Shown here: in pieces, positions 53,254-63,428 of the stretch
Position numbering within the stretch: the stretch's first letter is position 1
How the letters are laid out: every line of letters starts with the position of its first letter
Source: Rothia sp. P100
Lineage (GTDB): Bacteria; Actinomycetota; Actinomycetes; Actinomycetales; Micrococcaceae
Direction of reading: 5' to 3'
DNA length: 64,000 nucleotides
Assembly (NCBI RefSeq): GCF_023712425.1
Contig: NZ_JAMAYG010000001.1
Location: forward strand, 682,001-746,000
Made by a program: the position numbers and the translations under genes
Notes under the pieces: model-generated
Database searches by the model: none
Told to the model about the DNA's origin: nothing
The model's input: the letters and a program-made list of their open reading frames with translations, nothing else

Positions 53254-54174
53254 GGCTTATTCATGAGGTCCCACTCGCCGCCAAAAACACCAACCCTCCG
53301 CACCACCCAAAACACCCGCCCATACATCCCAAACGGTCCCACCAGGCAGCAAAATATGAGCGTTAAATCTCTACAAATAGCCTCAAGCCAACCGGGAAGA
53401 AACGTTGCCATATCAGCGTGCAGCCGGGCTCTCAACCACTCAATTCGCCATGCTCATCACAGTCCTCAACAACCACCTCACCTGGGTCAAACCAGACCAA
53501 AAACCCGCAGGCTCACCCTGGTCTAGGCCTTGAAATCAGGCTCATCAGCTACCGGCACAACCTCATCCAAGAAGAAGCCCTCGCCCGCCTTTTTGAGGTC
53601 TCATAGCCCACTGTCTCACGGACCATCACAACCATCGAGAAGACCCTGGAAAAATTCTCACTCCACTCGTTCCCACCTTGGAAGAGAACCTGAAAGCACC
53701 TGACTCCTTGTGATTGACGGGAATCTGATACCACCTGGAACTGGCGTTCACAAAGCAAAATAAACTTTTCAGGTAAGTATAAGCGGGCAGGGTTCAATCA
53801 TCAGGTCATCTTCACACTCAATGGTAAGTTGCTAGCTATTTAGCCCCCCTTACCCGGAGCTAGGCATGATGCTCATGCTTTCAGGGCCCACCGACTCGAC
53901 CAGCTGCTGGATTCCTCGACTCTGGGTGATAAAGGCTATGTCGCCCTGGGATTAGCTACCCCGACTAAGCGTAAGCCTGGTTAGCGTCAGGCAGTCCAGG
54001 TGAAGAAGAATAATCGGCTGCGGTCGGTGGTTGAGCGAGTGATTGCTCAGATCAAGACCTGGCGGGGGTTGCATGCGGAGTTCAGGCGTCCGCTGGGTTT
54101 GTATGGGAGGATGTTTTCGGTGGTGCGGGAGTGTTGATGTTTTGACGGCTGGTGGGATTTTATGAATAAGCATC
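53254..54174 (+). mobile_element. decayed ISL2-like element with extended inverted ends
   Basis: 921 bases with ends GAGGCTTATTCATGAGG and (reverse) GATGCTTATTCATAAAA, flanked by the direct repeat AGT (53251-53253 and 54175-54177). It is related to the element at 49.6 kb but inverted relative to it. The first ~85 bases do not match the leader end of the intact copy. They match, in inverse orientation, the transposase C-terminal end, so both ends carry the same ~85-base sequence. Confidence 0.8.
53405..54150 (+). pseudogene. transposase pseudogene of the decayed IS
   Basis: The translation can be followed along the intact transposase: start near TTG 53405 (PYQRAAGLSTTQFAMLITVL), then HNLIQEEALARLFEVS, stop TAG near 53605, WNWRSQ...KINFSGKYKRAGFNHQ near 53770, stop, LLDSSTLGDKGYVALGLATP near 53920, stop, NRLRSVVERVIAQIKTW near 54015. 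At least two frameshifts and four stops make it non-functional. Confidence 0.85.
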
Positions 54175-54235
54175 AGTTAAGCGCTAGATAGACTGCTCCC
54201 CCAGACACGCTCTAAACCGGGTAAAGTTAAGCCCC

Positions 54236-54574
54236 ATGAGCACCCCTTCTGAGAAGACCGAAGAAACCCAATATTCCCTGGGCCAGCACTTTAACCCTGC
54301 TACTGCACCAGAACGCGCGCAACTGACCGTGCGCCGTGCGCCGTCCATCCCTGCTTTTGCCATTACAGGGCTGATTCTTGGCTTAATCGTTGCGTTTGTA
54401 GTTACTCTTCTGGGCCCTGAAAACGAGAACTACACCTTTGGTGCGGTGTACGGGATTATGGCGGTAATTTTTGGAACTGCCTGCACCGCACTGTTCATAG
54501 TATTAGCGCTGTTGCTGGATCGCCGCTCGTCCAAGCGACCCAAGGTCTATGACGCCACCACAGATGTTGTCTAG
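54236..54574 (+). CDS. small integral membrane protein, function unknown
   Basis: 112 residues with two transmembrane helices (about 40-58 and 68-92) joined by GPENENYTFGAVY, a short loop. The N-terminus is hydrophilic with APERAQLTVRRAPSIPAFA before helix 1. It is a known-unknown in actinobacteria, found directly upstream of purF. ATG 54236. A terminator follows, so it is a single-gene unit. Its separation from the sterol-carrier gene by 4.7 kb is due to the IS-bounded island. Confidence 0.72.
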   Translation: MSTPSEKTEETQYSLGQHFNPATAPERAQLTVRRAPSIPAFAITGLILGLIVAFVVTLLGPENENYTFGAVYGIMAVIFGTACTALFIVLALLLDRRSSKRPKVYDATTDVV

Positions 54575-54580
54575 ATGATT

Positions 54581-54620
54581 AGCCCATCAGCGCGAATGTA
54601 CACGCCGCTGGTGGGCTTTT
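54581..54620 (+). terminator. terminator upstream of purF
   Basis: AGCCCATCAGCG at 54581-54592 pairs with CGCTGGTGGGCT at 54606-54617 with one G-T type mismatch, followed by TTTCTTC. Confidence 0.7.
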
Positions 54621-54720
54621 CTTCTTTAAGCTCTTCGCAACAGGTAAACTAGGCTTGTTCGCTCGCTCACCCACCCCACCCCGCGCGGCAGTGACGAGGC
54701 TAACCACTACACGAGAAGAG

Positions 54721-56463
54721 ATGGAAACTCGCGCTTTGGCTCGTTCCGATGGAAAACTCACCCACGATCTCGATCCCCTAGACCACGGCCCCAAAGACGA
54801 ATGCGGTGTCTTTGGTGTGTGGGCTCCCGGTGAGGACGTCGCAAAACTTACGTATTACGGTCTTTATGCCTTACAGCACCGCGGCCAGGAGTCTGCTGGT
54901 ATCGCAACCAGCGATGGCAAGCACCTTAGCGTCTATAAGGATATTGGGCTGGTTTCCCAGGTGTTTGACGAAACCACTTTGAACTCCCTGCCGGGCCATA
55001 TGGCTATCGGGCATTGCCGCTACTCAACCACCGGTGGCAATATATGGCAGAACGCGCAGCCTACCTTGGGCGACACTCCCCACGGCACCCTAGCGCTGGC
55101 GCATAACGGCAACCTGGTCAACTCAGCAGATCTCTACGATCGTCTGCTACAGAAGAATGATGGCAAACGCCCTGAACGCGGCGAACTAGCCCAGGGCAAT
55201 ACGACCGACACCGCGCTGGTCACGGCTCTGTTGAAGGACCATCATTTTGAGAGCCTCGAGGAGGCAGCTCTTGATTTGTTGCCGACGCTCTCTGGTGCCT
55301 TCTGCCTGGTGTTCATGGATGAGGAAACTCTCTATGCGGCGCGTGACCCCCAGGGCGTGCGTCCGCTCGTCTTGGGCAGGCTGGATCGCGGCTGGGTCAT
55401 AGCCTCGGAAACCGCTGCTCTGGATATCGTTGGTGCTTCTCTCGTGCGCGAGGTTGAACCCGGTGAATTCATCACTATCGATGCCGACGGCCTACGCTCC
55501 CAGCGCTTCGCTGAGGCCAAGCCAGCAGGGTGTGTCTTCGAGTATGTTTACTTGGCCCGCCCCGACACCACTATTAGTGGACGGAGCGTGTACGAGTCCC
55601 GAGTTGAAATGGGGCGTCAGCTGGCGCGCGAGCATAAGGTTGAAGCAGACCTCGTGATGCCTACCCCAGAATCCGGCACCCCGGCGGCCATCGGCTACGC
55701 TGAGGAGTCGGGCATTCCCTTTGGCAACGGCCTCGTCAAGAATGCCTACGTGGGCAGAACCTTTATTCAGCCCTCGCAGACCATCCGCCAGTTAGGCATT
55801 AGGCTCAAGCTCAACCCCTTACGCAGCGTGGTGGAAGGTAAGCGTCTAGTCGTCATTGATGACTCCATCGTGCGCGGTAACACCCAGCGCGCCCTGGTCC
55901 GTATGCTACGAGAGGCCGGGGCTAAAGAGGTGCACGTGCGGATTTCCTCCCCACCCGTTAAATGGCCCTGCTTTTACGGTATTGACTTTGCTTCCCGCTC
56001 TGAGCTGGTGGCTAACGGTCTAACCATTGAAGAAATCGGCAAGTCACTGGGTGCAGATTCTCTGGGATACATCTCTGAAGAGGGCATGATTGCCGCTACC
56101 GAGCAGCCCCGCGAGCGTCTTTGCACCGCCTGTTTCACGGGCAACTATCCCATCCCCCTTCCTGCTCAAGAGCGCCGTGGCAAAGCAATTTTCGATGCTG
56201 AAAAGAACGGTGGCCCTCTAGCCGGTACCGCTGCTGAGGTAACGGTAGAGCGCGAGGTTGCCCATAAGCCAGAGCATGCCACAGCAGTTTCGATTGATAC
56301 CCGTCCAGGCACCGAGACCCTCGAGCAGAAGTTCTCCGCTCCTCAGAGCCCCGGGCAGCAGTCCGTCACCAAGACCGGGTGCGAACCAGGGCCAGACGCC
56401 GATCTTGAGGCGCTCGTCCTCCCCGAAGACAAAGTTTCACCCACCACCCAGAAGGGCTCATAA
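54721..56463 (+). CDS. purF: amidophosphoribosyltransferase
   Basis: 580 residues from ATG 54721; TTG 54655 and GTG 54691 are possible upstream starts. The mature catalytic Cys is in DECGVFGVW near residue 29, so a propeptide precedes it. The glutaminase domain has HRGQESAG and GHCRYSTTG. The PRPP-binding loop is VVIDDSIVRGNTQR near 378-391. Cys residues of the B. subtilis-type 4Fe-4S cluster appear, including CTACF near 469. It performs the first step of purine synthesis. A C-terminal extension of about 80 Ala/Glu/Pro-rich residues after the core is unusual in length. Overlaps purM by 1 base. Confidence 0.95.
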   Translation: METRALARSDGKLTHDLDPLDHGPKDECGVFGVWAPGEDVAKLTYYGLYALQHRGQESAGIATSDGKHLSVYKDIGLVSQVFDETTLNSLPGHMAIGHCRYSTTGGNIWQNAQPTLGDTPHGTLALAHNGNLVNSADLYDRLLQKNDGKRPERGELAQGNTTDTALVTALLKDHHFESLEEAALDLLPTLSGAFCLVFMDEETLYAARDPQGVRPLVLGRLDRGWVIASETAALDIVGASLVREVEPGEFITIDADGLRSQRFAEAKPAGCVFEYVYLARPDTTISGRSVYESRVEMGRQLAREHKVEADLVMPTPESGTPAAIGYAEESGIPFGNGLVKNAYVGRTFIQPSQTIRQLGIRLKLNPLRSVVEGKRLVVIDDSIVRGNTQRALVRMLREAGAKEVHVRISSPPVKWPCFYGIDFASRSELVANGLTIEEIGKSLGADSLGYISEEGMIAATEQPRERLCTACFTGNYPIPLPAQERRGKAIFDAEKNGGPLAGTAAEVTVEREVAHKPEHATAVSIDTRPGTETLEQKFSAPQSPGQQSVTKTGCEPGPDADLEALVLPEDKVSPTTQKGS

Positions 56464-57602
56464 TGACCGCAAATAAGGCAGTAACCTACGCTTCAGCAGG
56501 TGTGGACGTTGAGGCAGGTGACCGCGCCGTAGAGCTGATGAAGGACGCGGTGAAGGCAACCCACACCGCCGGTGTGGTGGGCGGGGTCGGCGGCTTTGCT
56601 GGCCTCTTTGACCTCTCTGTTCTGAAGGATTACCGTAAGCCTTACCTGGCGACTTCCACCGACGGTGTGGGCACCAAGGTAGCGATTGCGCAGGCTCTGG
56701 ACATTCACCACACCATTGGCCATGACCTGGTGGGTATGGTGGTTGATGACATCGTGGTGACCGGTGCTCGCCCTCTCTTTATGACCGACTACATCGCCAC
56801 CGGCAAGGTGGTACCCGAGCGCGTGGCCGATATCGTGCGCGGTATCGCTGAGGGCTGCTCTCTGGCTGGTACCGCCCTGGTGGGGGGTGAAACCGCTGAG
56901 CACCCCGGTCTGCTGGCTGAAGGTGAGTACGACGTCGCTGGTGCGGCAACCGGTATCGTTGAGGCAGATGAGCTTTTGGGCCCTGAGCGGGTACGCGAGG
57001 GTGATGTGCTGATTGCTATGGCCTCCTCCGGCATCCACTCCAACGGTTACTCACTGGTGCGCAAGGTTATTAACGTTGCGGGCTGGGGTCTAGAACGCCA
57101 GGTGGATGAGCTGGGCCGCACCCTGGGCGAAGAACTGCTGGAACCCACTCGCATCTACACCGCGGATTGCCTTGATCTGATTGAGGCTTTCCCCGTCAAC
57201 GGCGAAGACGGCCAAACCGGTAGCGGTATCCGCGGTTTCTCTCACGTCACCGGCGGCGGTCTGTCCGCTAACCTGGCACGTGTGCTACCCCGCGGCACCG
57301 TGGGCCTAGTGGACCGTTCCAGCTGGGAAATCCCCGCCATCTTTCGTCTGGTCGGCGAGCTGGGCTCTGTGCCTCAGGCTGACTTGGAGCGCACCCTCAA
57401 CCTGGGTGTTGGCATGATCGCTGTGGTTGACCCCAGCGTTGCCGATGCTGCCGTGGAGCGTCTCAACAAGCGCGGTCTACCTAGCTGGGTTCTGGGAACC
57501 GTGGAGGCAGATACCGGCGCCTATCAGAGCAACGCCGACTACGTTCAGGGGGCTAAGGGCGTGGACGGCGGTGCGGCAGTGTTGCTGGGCAACTACGCCT
57601 AA
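56463..57602 (+). CDS. purM: phosphoribosylformylglycinamidine cyclo-ligase
   Basis: 379 residues, full length. TYASAGVDVEAGDRAVELMK near 8-27, STDGVGTKVAIAQ near 61-73, DDIVVTGARPLFMTDYIATG near 97-116, VGGETAEHPGLL near 140-151 and SSGIHSNGYSLVRKV near 188-202 are conserved PurM motifs. It closes the AIR ring. It is coupled to purF through TAATG and ends in a long hairpin terminator. The DUF3073 gene follows on the opposite strand, as in related genomes. Confidence 0.96.
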   Translation: MTANKAVTYASAGVDVEAGDRAVELMKDAVKATHTAGVVGGVGGFAGLFDLSVLKDYRKPYLATSTDGVGTKVAIAQALDIHHTIGHDLVGMVVDDIVVTGARPLFMTDYIATGKVVPERVADIVRGIAEGCSLAGTALVGGETAEHPGLLAEGEYDVAGAATGIVEADELLGPERVREGDVLIAMASSGIHSNGYSLVRKVINVAGWGLERQVDELGRTLGEELLEPTRIYTADCLDLIEAFPVNGEDGQTGSGIRGFSHVTGGGLSANLARVLPRGTVGLVDRSSWEIPAIFRLVGELGSVPQADLERTLNLGVGMIAVVDPSVADAAVERLNKRGLPSWVLGTVEADTGAYQSNADYVQGAKGVDGGAAVLLGNYA

Positions 57603-57620
57603 AGCCCTAAAGGCCACAGC

Positions 57621-57690
57621 AAAGGGGCCAGATTTTTTAGAAGAGACCATGAGCATGGGGATCTCTTCTAAAGAATCTGGCCCCTTTTTC
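57621..57690 (+). terminator. long terminator after purM
   Basis: AAAGGGGCCAGATT at 57621-57634 pairs with AATCTGGCCCCTTT, and the stem continues inward (TTTAGAAGAGA with TCTCTTCTAAA), making a hairpin of about 25 pairs followed by TTC. Confidence 0.88.
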
Positions 57691-57701
57691 TTTGAGGTAG
57701 G

Positions 57702-57742
57702 TCAAAGAAAAGGCACCTAGCCGCTCAGCGCGGCAGGTGCCT
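57702..57742 (-). terminator. terminator after the DUF3073 gene
   Basis: AGGCACCTAGCCGC pairs with GCGGC-AGGTGCCT around TCAGC. On the minus strand it is followed by TTTTCTTTGAC. A second small hairpin AACCCGCG-CTGG-GCGCGGGTT lies at 57757-57777, right at the gene's stop. Confidence 0.75.
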
Positions 57743-57775
57743 AATATAACGGGAAGAACCCGCGCTGGGCGCGGG

Positions 57776-57985
57776 TTATCTACCGTCGTAGTCGTCAGAA
57801 TATTTATCTGCGTACTGCGAATAGTCTTCTTCGTCATCGCGCCGTGGGTGGGCAGATGATCGGTTGCTAGAACCCGTGCTTTTGCTGAGTTCTTTTTCAA
57901 GTGCAGTGTAATCTGTCTCGGGGCTGAAGTACTTCATCTCCCGAGCCTGACGTGTTGCTTTAGCCTTTTGACGGCCGCGCCCCAT
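57776..57985 (-). CDS. DUF3073 domain-containing protein
   Basis: 69 residues. It begins MGRGRQKAKATRQAREMKYF, the invariant start of DUF3073, and continues SPETDYTALEKEL with a Ser/Asp/Tyr-rich acidic tail (DDEEDYSQYADKYSDDYDG). It is a small actinobacterial protein with basic head and acidic tail, of unknown role, nearly always adjacent to purM. This conserved pairing is seen here. Confidence 0.9.
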   Translation of the reverse strand: MGRGRQKAKATRQAREMKYFSPETDYTALEKELSKSTGSSNRSSAHPRRDDEEDYSQYADKYSDDYDGR

Positions 57986-58160
57986 GGCGAGACCCCCTCT
58001 TTATCGCTCGTATCTGGTCACCTGCTTATGCACGCACAAGGGTACCAGAAAAACCTTCAGTCTTTTCTGTATATAAGGGTACAGGTTTTTGCGGCCATTT
58101 TCCTCTCGCTCTGCCGGTTGAGACGTAAGAATGTAGTCACATGTATAGAGAACGGTCGTT

Positions 58161-59120
58161 TTACTGAGCAGTCAGAACATAGAGAGCATCCGCCACATCA
58201 GCTCTCCACAGGTAGTTAGCCTTGGCATCTGCTCTGCCGGGGCCCTGGTTAACCACCGCGATAGGCTTGTCCGCGCGGATAAAGTCGAGGGCAATTTTGT
58301 AGGAGCTCATCACGGCTAGGGACGAACCCAACACCAGTAGGGAGGACGCCTGTTCACCCAAGCGTTTTACCGCCTCTTTTCGAGCCGCCGGCACCGCTTC
58401 ACCAAAATAGACTACCGCCGGTTTGAGTTTGGTGGAGCCGCAGGCAAGGCAGTGCACCATGCTGAAATCACGAATGAAACGGTCAGCCAGGTCAACATCC
58501 CCGTCCGGGTTGACTCGCAGGTCGGTGCCAATCAGGCGGGCAAGGTAACCGGGGTTGGCGGCGTCGATACGGGAGTCCAACGATTCACGGCTCTCATGTG
58601 CACCACAGTCCAGGCACTCGATGGTGGATAAATCCCCGTGCAGGGTGAGCACATCCTTCGCTCCCGCACTAGTGTGGAGCCCGTCCACGTTCTGGGTAAT
58701 GATGCCAGCCAGCTTCCCCTGCGCTTGAAGATCCGCCAACAGGTAGTGGGCGGTATTGGGGCGGGCGCGGCTCATCTGTCGCCAACCCACAAAGGACCGT
58801 GCCCAGTAGCGTTGCCGGGCAACCTCGTCGTATTTGAATTCCTGATAGGTCATGGGCCGATGGTTTTTGAGAGAGCCCGCAGGGCCTCGGTAGTCCGGTA
58901 TGCCTGAGCCGGTGGAGATACCCGCGCCGGTCAATGCCAGGACATCGCCGGCATCTAGCAGAGCCCGGATACCAGCCATAGCAGTAGCAGGGTCTGTGGG
59001 CTCTGCGGTTTCGCTCACCACTCGCTCAATGGAGCGCAGCGCGGCACGGTGGGTTGCGGCAATATCGGCATGAGCGCTGATGCTCTCAGCGGCACCTGCA
59101 AATCGGGTATCAATGGCCAT
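58161..59120 (-). CDS. Sir2-family NAD-dependent protein deacylase
   Basis: 319 residues. NAD-binding GAGIST at 65-70 with GIPDYRG, TQNVDGLH at 142-149, catalytic His161 and a zinc set C169/C172 and C224/C227 are all present. A ~50-residue N-terminal extension precedes the core. The C-terminus has GSSLAV near 270 and a VNQGPG loop. It could remove acyl groups from proteins such as Acs; this link is inference. It is transcribed on the minus strand from ATG 59120. The 175 bases between it and the DUF3073 gene contain no gene. Confidence 0.92.
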   Translation of the reverse strand: MAIDTRFAGAAESISAHADIAATHRAALRSIERVVSETAEPTDPATAMAGIRALLDAGDVLALTGAGISTGSGIPDYRGPAGSLKNHRPMTYQEFKYDEVARQRYWARSFVGWRQMSRARPNTAHYLLADLQAQGKLAGIITQNVDGLHTSAGAKDVLTLHGDLSTIECLDCGAHESRESLDSRIDAANPGYLARLIGTDLRVNPDGDVDLADRFIRDFSMVHCLACGSTKLKPAVVYFGEAVPAARKEAVKRLGEQASSLLVLGSSLAVMSSYKIALDFIRADKPIAVVNQGPGRADAKANYLWRADVADALYVLTAQ

Positions 59121-59168
59121 AGGTCTATCTTACTGAGGGGTGGAAGCCTGCTTACCTTCAGGCATGGC

Positions 59169-59219
59169 AAAGAGGTGGGTATGTTCTCGCCAACTGGCTA
59201 TAAACATACCCACCTCTTT
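59169..59219. terminator. terminator between clpB and sir2 genes
   Basis: AAAGAGGTGGGTATGTT at 59169-59185 pairs with AACATACCCACCTCTTT at 59203-59219 around a 17-base loop. On the minus strand it directly follows clpB. It is symmetric, with T runs on both sides. Confidence 0.85.
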
Positions 59220-59227
59220 GTTGAGGT

Positions 59228-61819
<2,592 letters not shown>

Positions 61820-61912
61820 TTCGTCTTCTTTCTATGAGGAGGTTGATATTTAAGGTTGGTGGTGGACGCTCGCTACAACTGGTGGAACCGGCCTAGCTGC
61901 ATCCTTTTCTAT

Positions 61913-61937
61913 AAGTTGAGTCTACCTCACTCAACTT
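61913..61937. promoter_or_regulatory. HAIR-like HspR operator at the clpB promoter
   Basis: AAGTTGAGT-N7-ACTCAACTT: perfect 9-base arms. The known HspR site is CTTGAGT-N7-ACTCAAG, so one base per arm differs. On the minus strand the promoter (TTGAGT and TATAGA region) overlaps it, so HspR binding would block clpB transcription. hspR is not in this window. Confidence 0.82.
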
Positions 61938-62061
61938 ATTTGCGCTAGTATCGTTCAGTAATTTTTGGAGACATCTCAACCCGCGAGTATCAACTAGTAA
62001 CCTCTGACACATCTCAGTAGACTGACATGGCAGCACTCACCCCATTACCTAAAGAGGATTC

Positions 62062-62778
62062 ATGACTCGCACAGCATATGCCATCCGCCATGTAGCATTC
62101 GAAGGTCTCGGTATTTACGAGCAGCTCCTTGAAGACCGTGGTTTCACCGTTGAATACCGCGATGCTGGCATTGATTCTCTCAATATTCCTGAGGTTCAAG
62201 AGGCCGATCTCTTGATTGTTTTGGGTGCCCCAATTAGCGTGAACGACACCCAGAGCTACCCCTTCCTCTTTGAGGAGGTTGAGCTCATCAAGAACCGTCT
62301 AGCGTCGCAAAAACCCGTTTTAGGCATCTGCCTAGGTGCCCAGCAAATTGCCGTGGCAGCTGGTGCCGAAATTAGCGCCTCCGGCGTTCTAGAACTGGGC
62401 TACTCCCCGGTGGAACTCACCGAAGCTGGTAAGAACTCCGTGCTAGCTCCCCTTGGCAACACGCCCGTTCTGCACTGGCACGGGGATCAGTTCAGCATTC
62501 CCGCCGACAGAGAAACACTGGCAACCACCTCTGATTTTGAGAACCAAGCTTTCACTCTTGAAGACGAAGCAGGGAAGCCTTTCGCCCTAGCCCTACAGTT
62601 TCACCTAGAAGTTGACCCCCGTAAGGTTGAGCAGTGGCTCATTGCCTACACCGCCGACATCGTTGACTCGGGCCAGGATATCGCGGTCTTCAGGCGCGAA
62701 GCGTCCCAGTACGCAGAGGATTTGACGGCAGCGTCCACCCAGGTACTCAACGGTTGGCTGGACGCGGTGAGCCTCTGA
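62062..62778 (+). CDS. class I glutamine amidotransferase
   Basis: 238 residues. The triad is Cys90 (GICLGAQQIA), His181 and Glu183 (ALQFHLEVDP). The layout resembles the GMP-synthase-like stand-alone amidotransferases (YfeJ/GuaA-like family) used in various ammonia-transfer or gamma-glutamyl-hydrolysing roles; the target is unknown. AAGAGGA precedes the ATG. It is divergent from clpB across 242 bases that carry the HAIR element, so heat-shock control of this gene too is possible but not shown. Confidence 0.82.
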   Translation: MTRTAYAIRHVAFEGLGIYEQLLEDRGFTVEYRDAGIDSLNIPEVQEADLLIVLGAPISVNDTQSYPFLFEEVELIKNRLASQKPVLGICLGAQQIAVAAGAEISASGVLELGYSPVELTEAGKNSVLAPLGNTPVLHWHGDQFSIPADRETLATTSDFENQAFTLEDEAGKPFALALQFHLEVDPRKVEQWLIAYTADIVDSGQDIAVFRREASQYAEDLTAASTQVLNGWLDAVSL

Positions 62779-62782
62779 GCCC

Positions 62783-63379
62783 TTAATCCAGGAAGTCGTA
62801 CATCGACTCTTGGCGCTCCAGTTGCTCGCGCACATCATCATCGATGCCGCGGGCAGCTTCTTTAGCCTTGCGCCGGCTGGCAAGGGTCAGCAACAGCACA
62901 GCTATGGCGAAAGCAAAAGTCAGGATGCCGGCGGTATTACCGAACCCCGCTGAAAGACCCACGAGATCGTGCCCCAAAAGAGCGGAGGCGGCTGAGACCG
63001 TCACACCATCGACACGGTCAGGCACGAGTAACCCAAAGACAGCGGCAAGTAGCCAGCCAACTACCTGCACCAGGGCGGTGACCAGCGGCAGACCTGCGGA
63101 TACCCCTGCTCGCTGCAGCTTTACCTCCTGCCAGGCATAGTAGGTAGCCAGCAGATAAAGAACAGCTAAGGCTGGGCCGAAGCTGATAGCAAAGACTGGC
63201 ACCAAAGACCCACCTGCACCAAAAAGTGATCTACCTGCGGTAATCCATAGAGCAGCCAGCACCCCCAGGGGGCCCATCAGGTAGAGACTAATCCGGGTCA
63301 ACGCACACCCTTGCCGGCGTAGAGTAGAGCTGCCAGGGGTTACAGTGTCATTTTCAGAAAAATTTTGCGGTAAGCTCAC
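62783..63379 (-). CDS. multi-spanning membrane protein, function unknown
   Basis: 198 residues with about five hydrophobic segments (approximately 33-51, 57-82, 97-118, 122-140, 145-168). A cytoplasmic tail (SRRKAKEAARGIDDDVREQLERQ) follows. No family was recognised. It is transcribed on the minus strand and convergent with the amidotransferase (4-base gap). The adjacent HAD gene runs the other way, so it is not in an operon. Confidence 0.62.
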   Translation of the reverse strand: MSLPQNFSENDTVTPGSSTLRRQGCALTRISLYLMGPLGVLAALWITAGRSLFGAGGSLVPVFAISFGPALAVLYLLATYYAWQEVKLQRAGVSAGLPLVTALVQVVGWLLAAVFGLLVPDRVDGVTVSAASALLGHDLVGLSAGFGNTAGILTFAFAIAVLLLTLASRRKAKEAARGIDDDVREQLERQESMYDFLD

Positions 63380-63428
63380 TCCCCCATTTTATGCACGCGT
63401 CCGCTCCCCGACCGGTAGGGTTGAAGGT

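Noticed and set aside
53229-53435. A 68-codon minus-strand gene beginning MRARLHADMATFL
   Set aside because: It is the inverse-oriented end of the decayed IS, with GPFGMYGRVF corresponding to the transposase C-terminus, not an independent gene.
49639-54174. A composite transposon made of two IS copies carrying the GIY-YIG genes
   Set aside because: Each copy has its own separate 3-base direct repeat (ATT and AGT). A composite transposon would have only one repeat pair on the outside, so the two insertions were independent.
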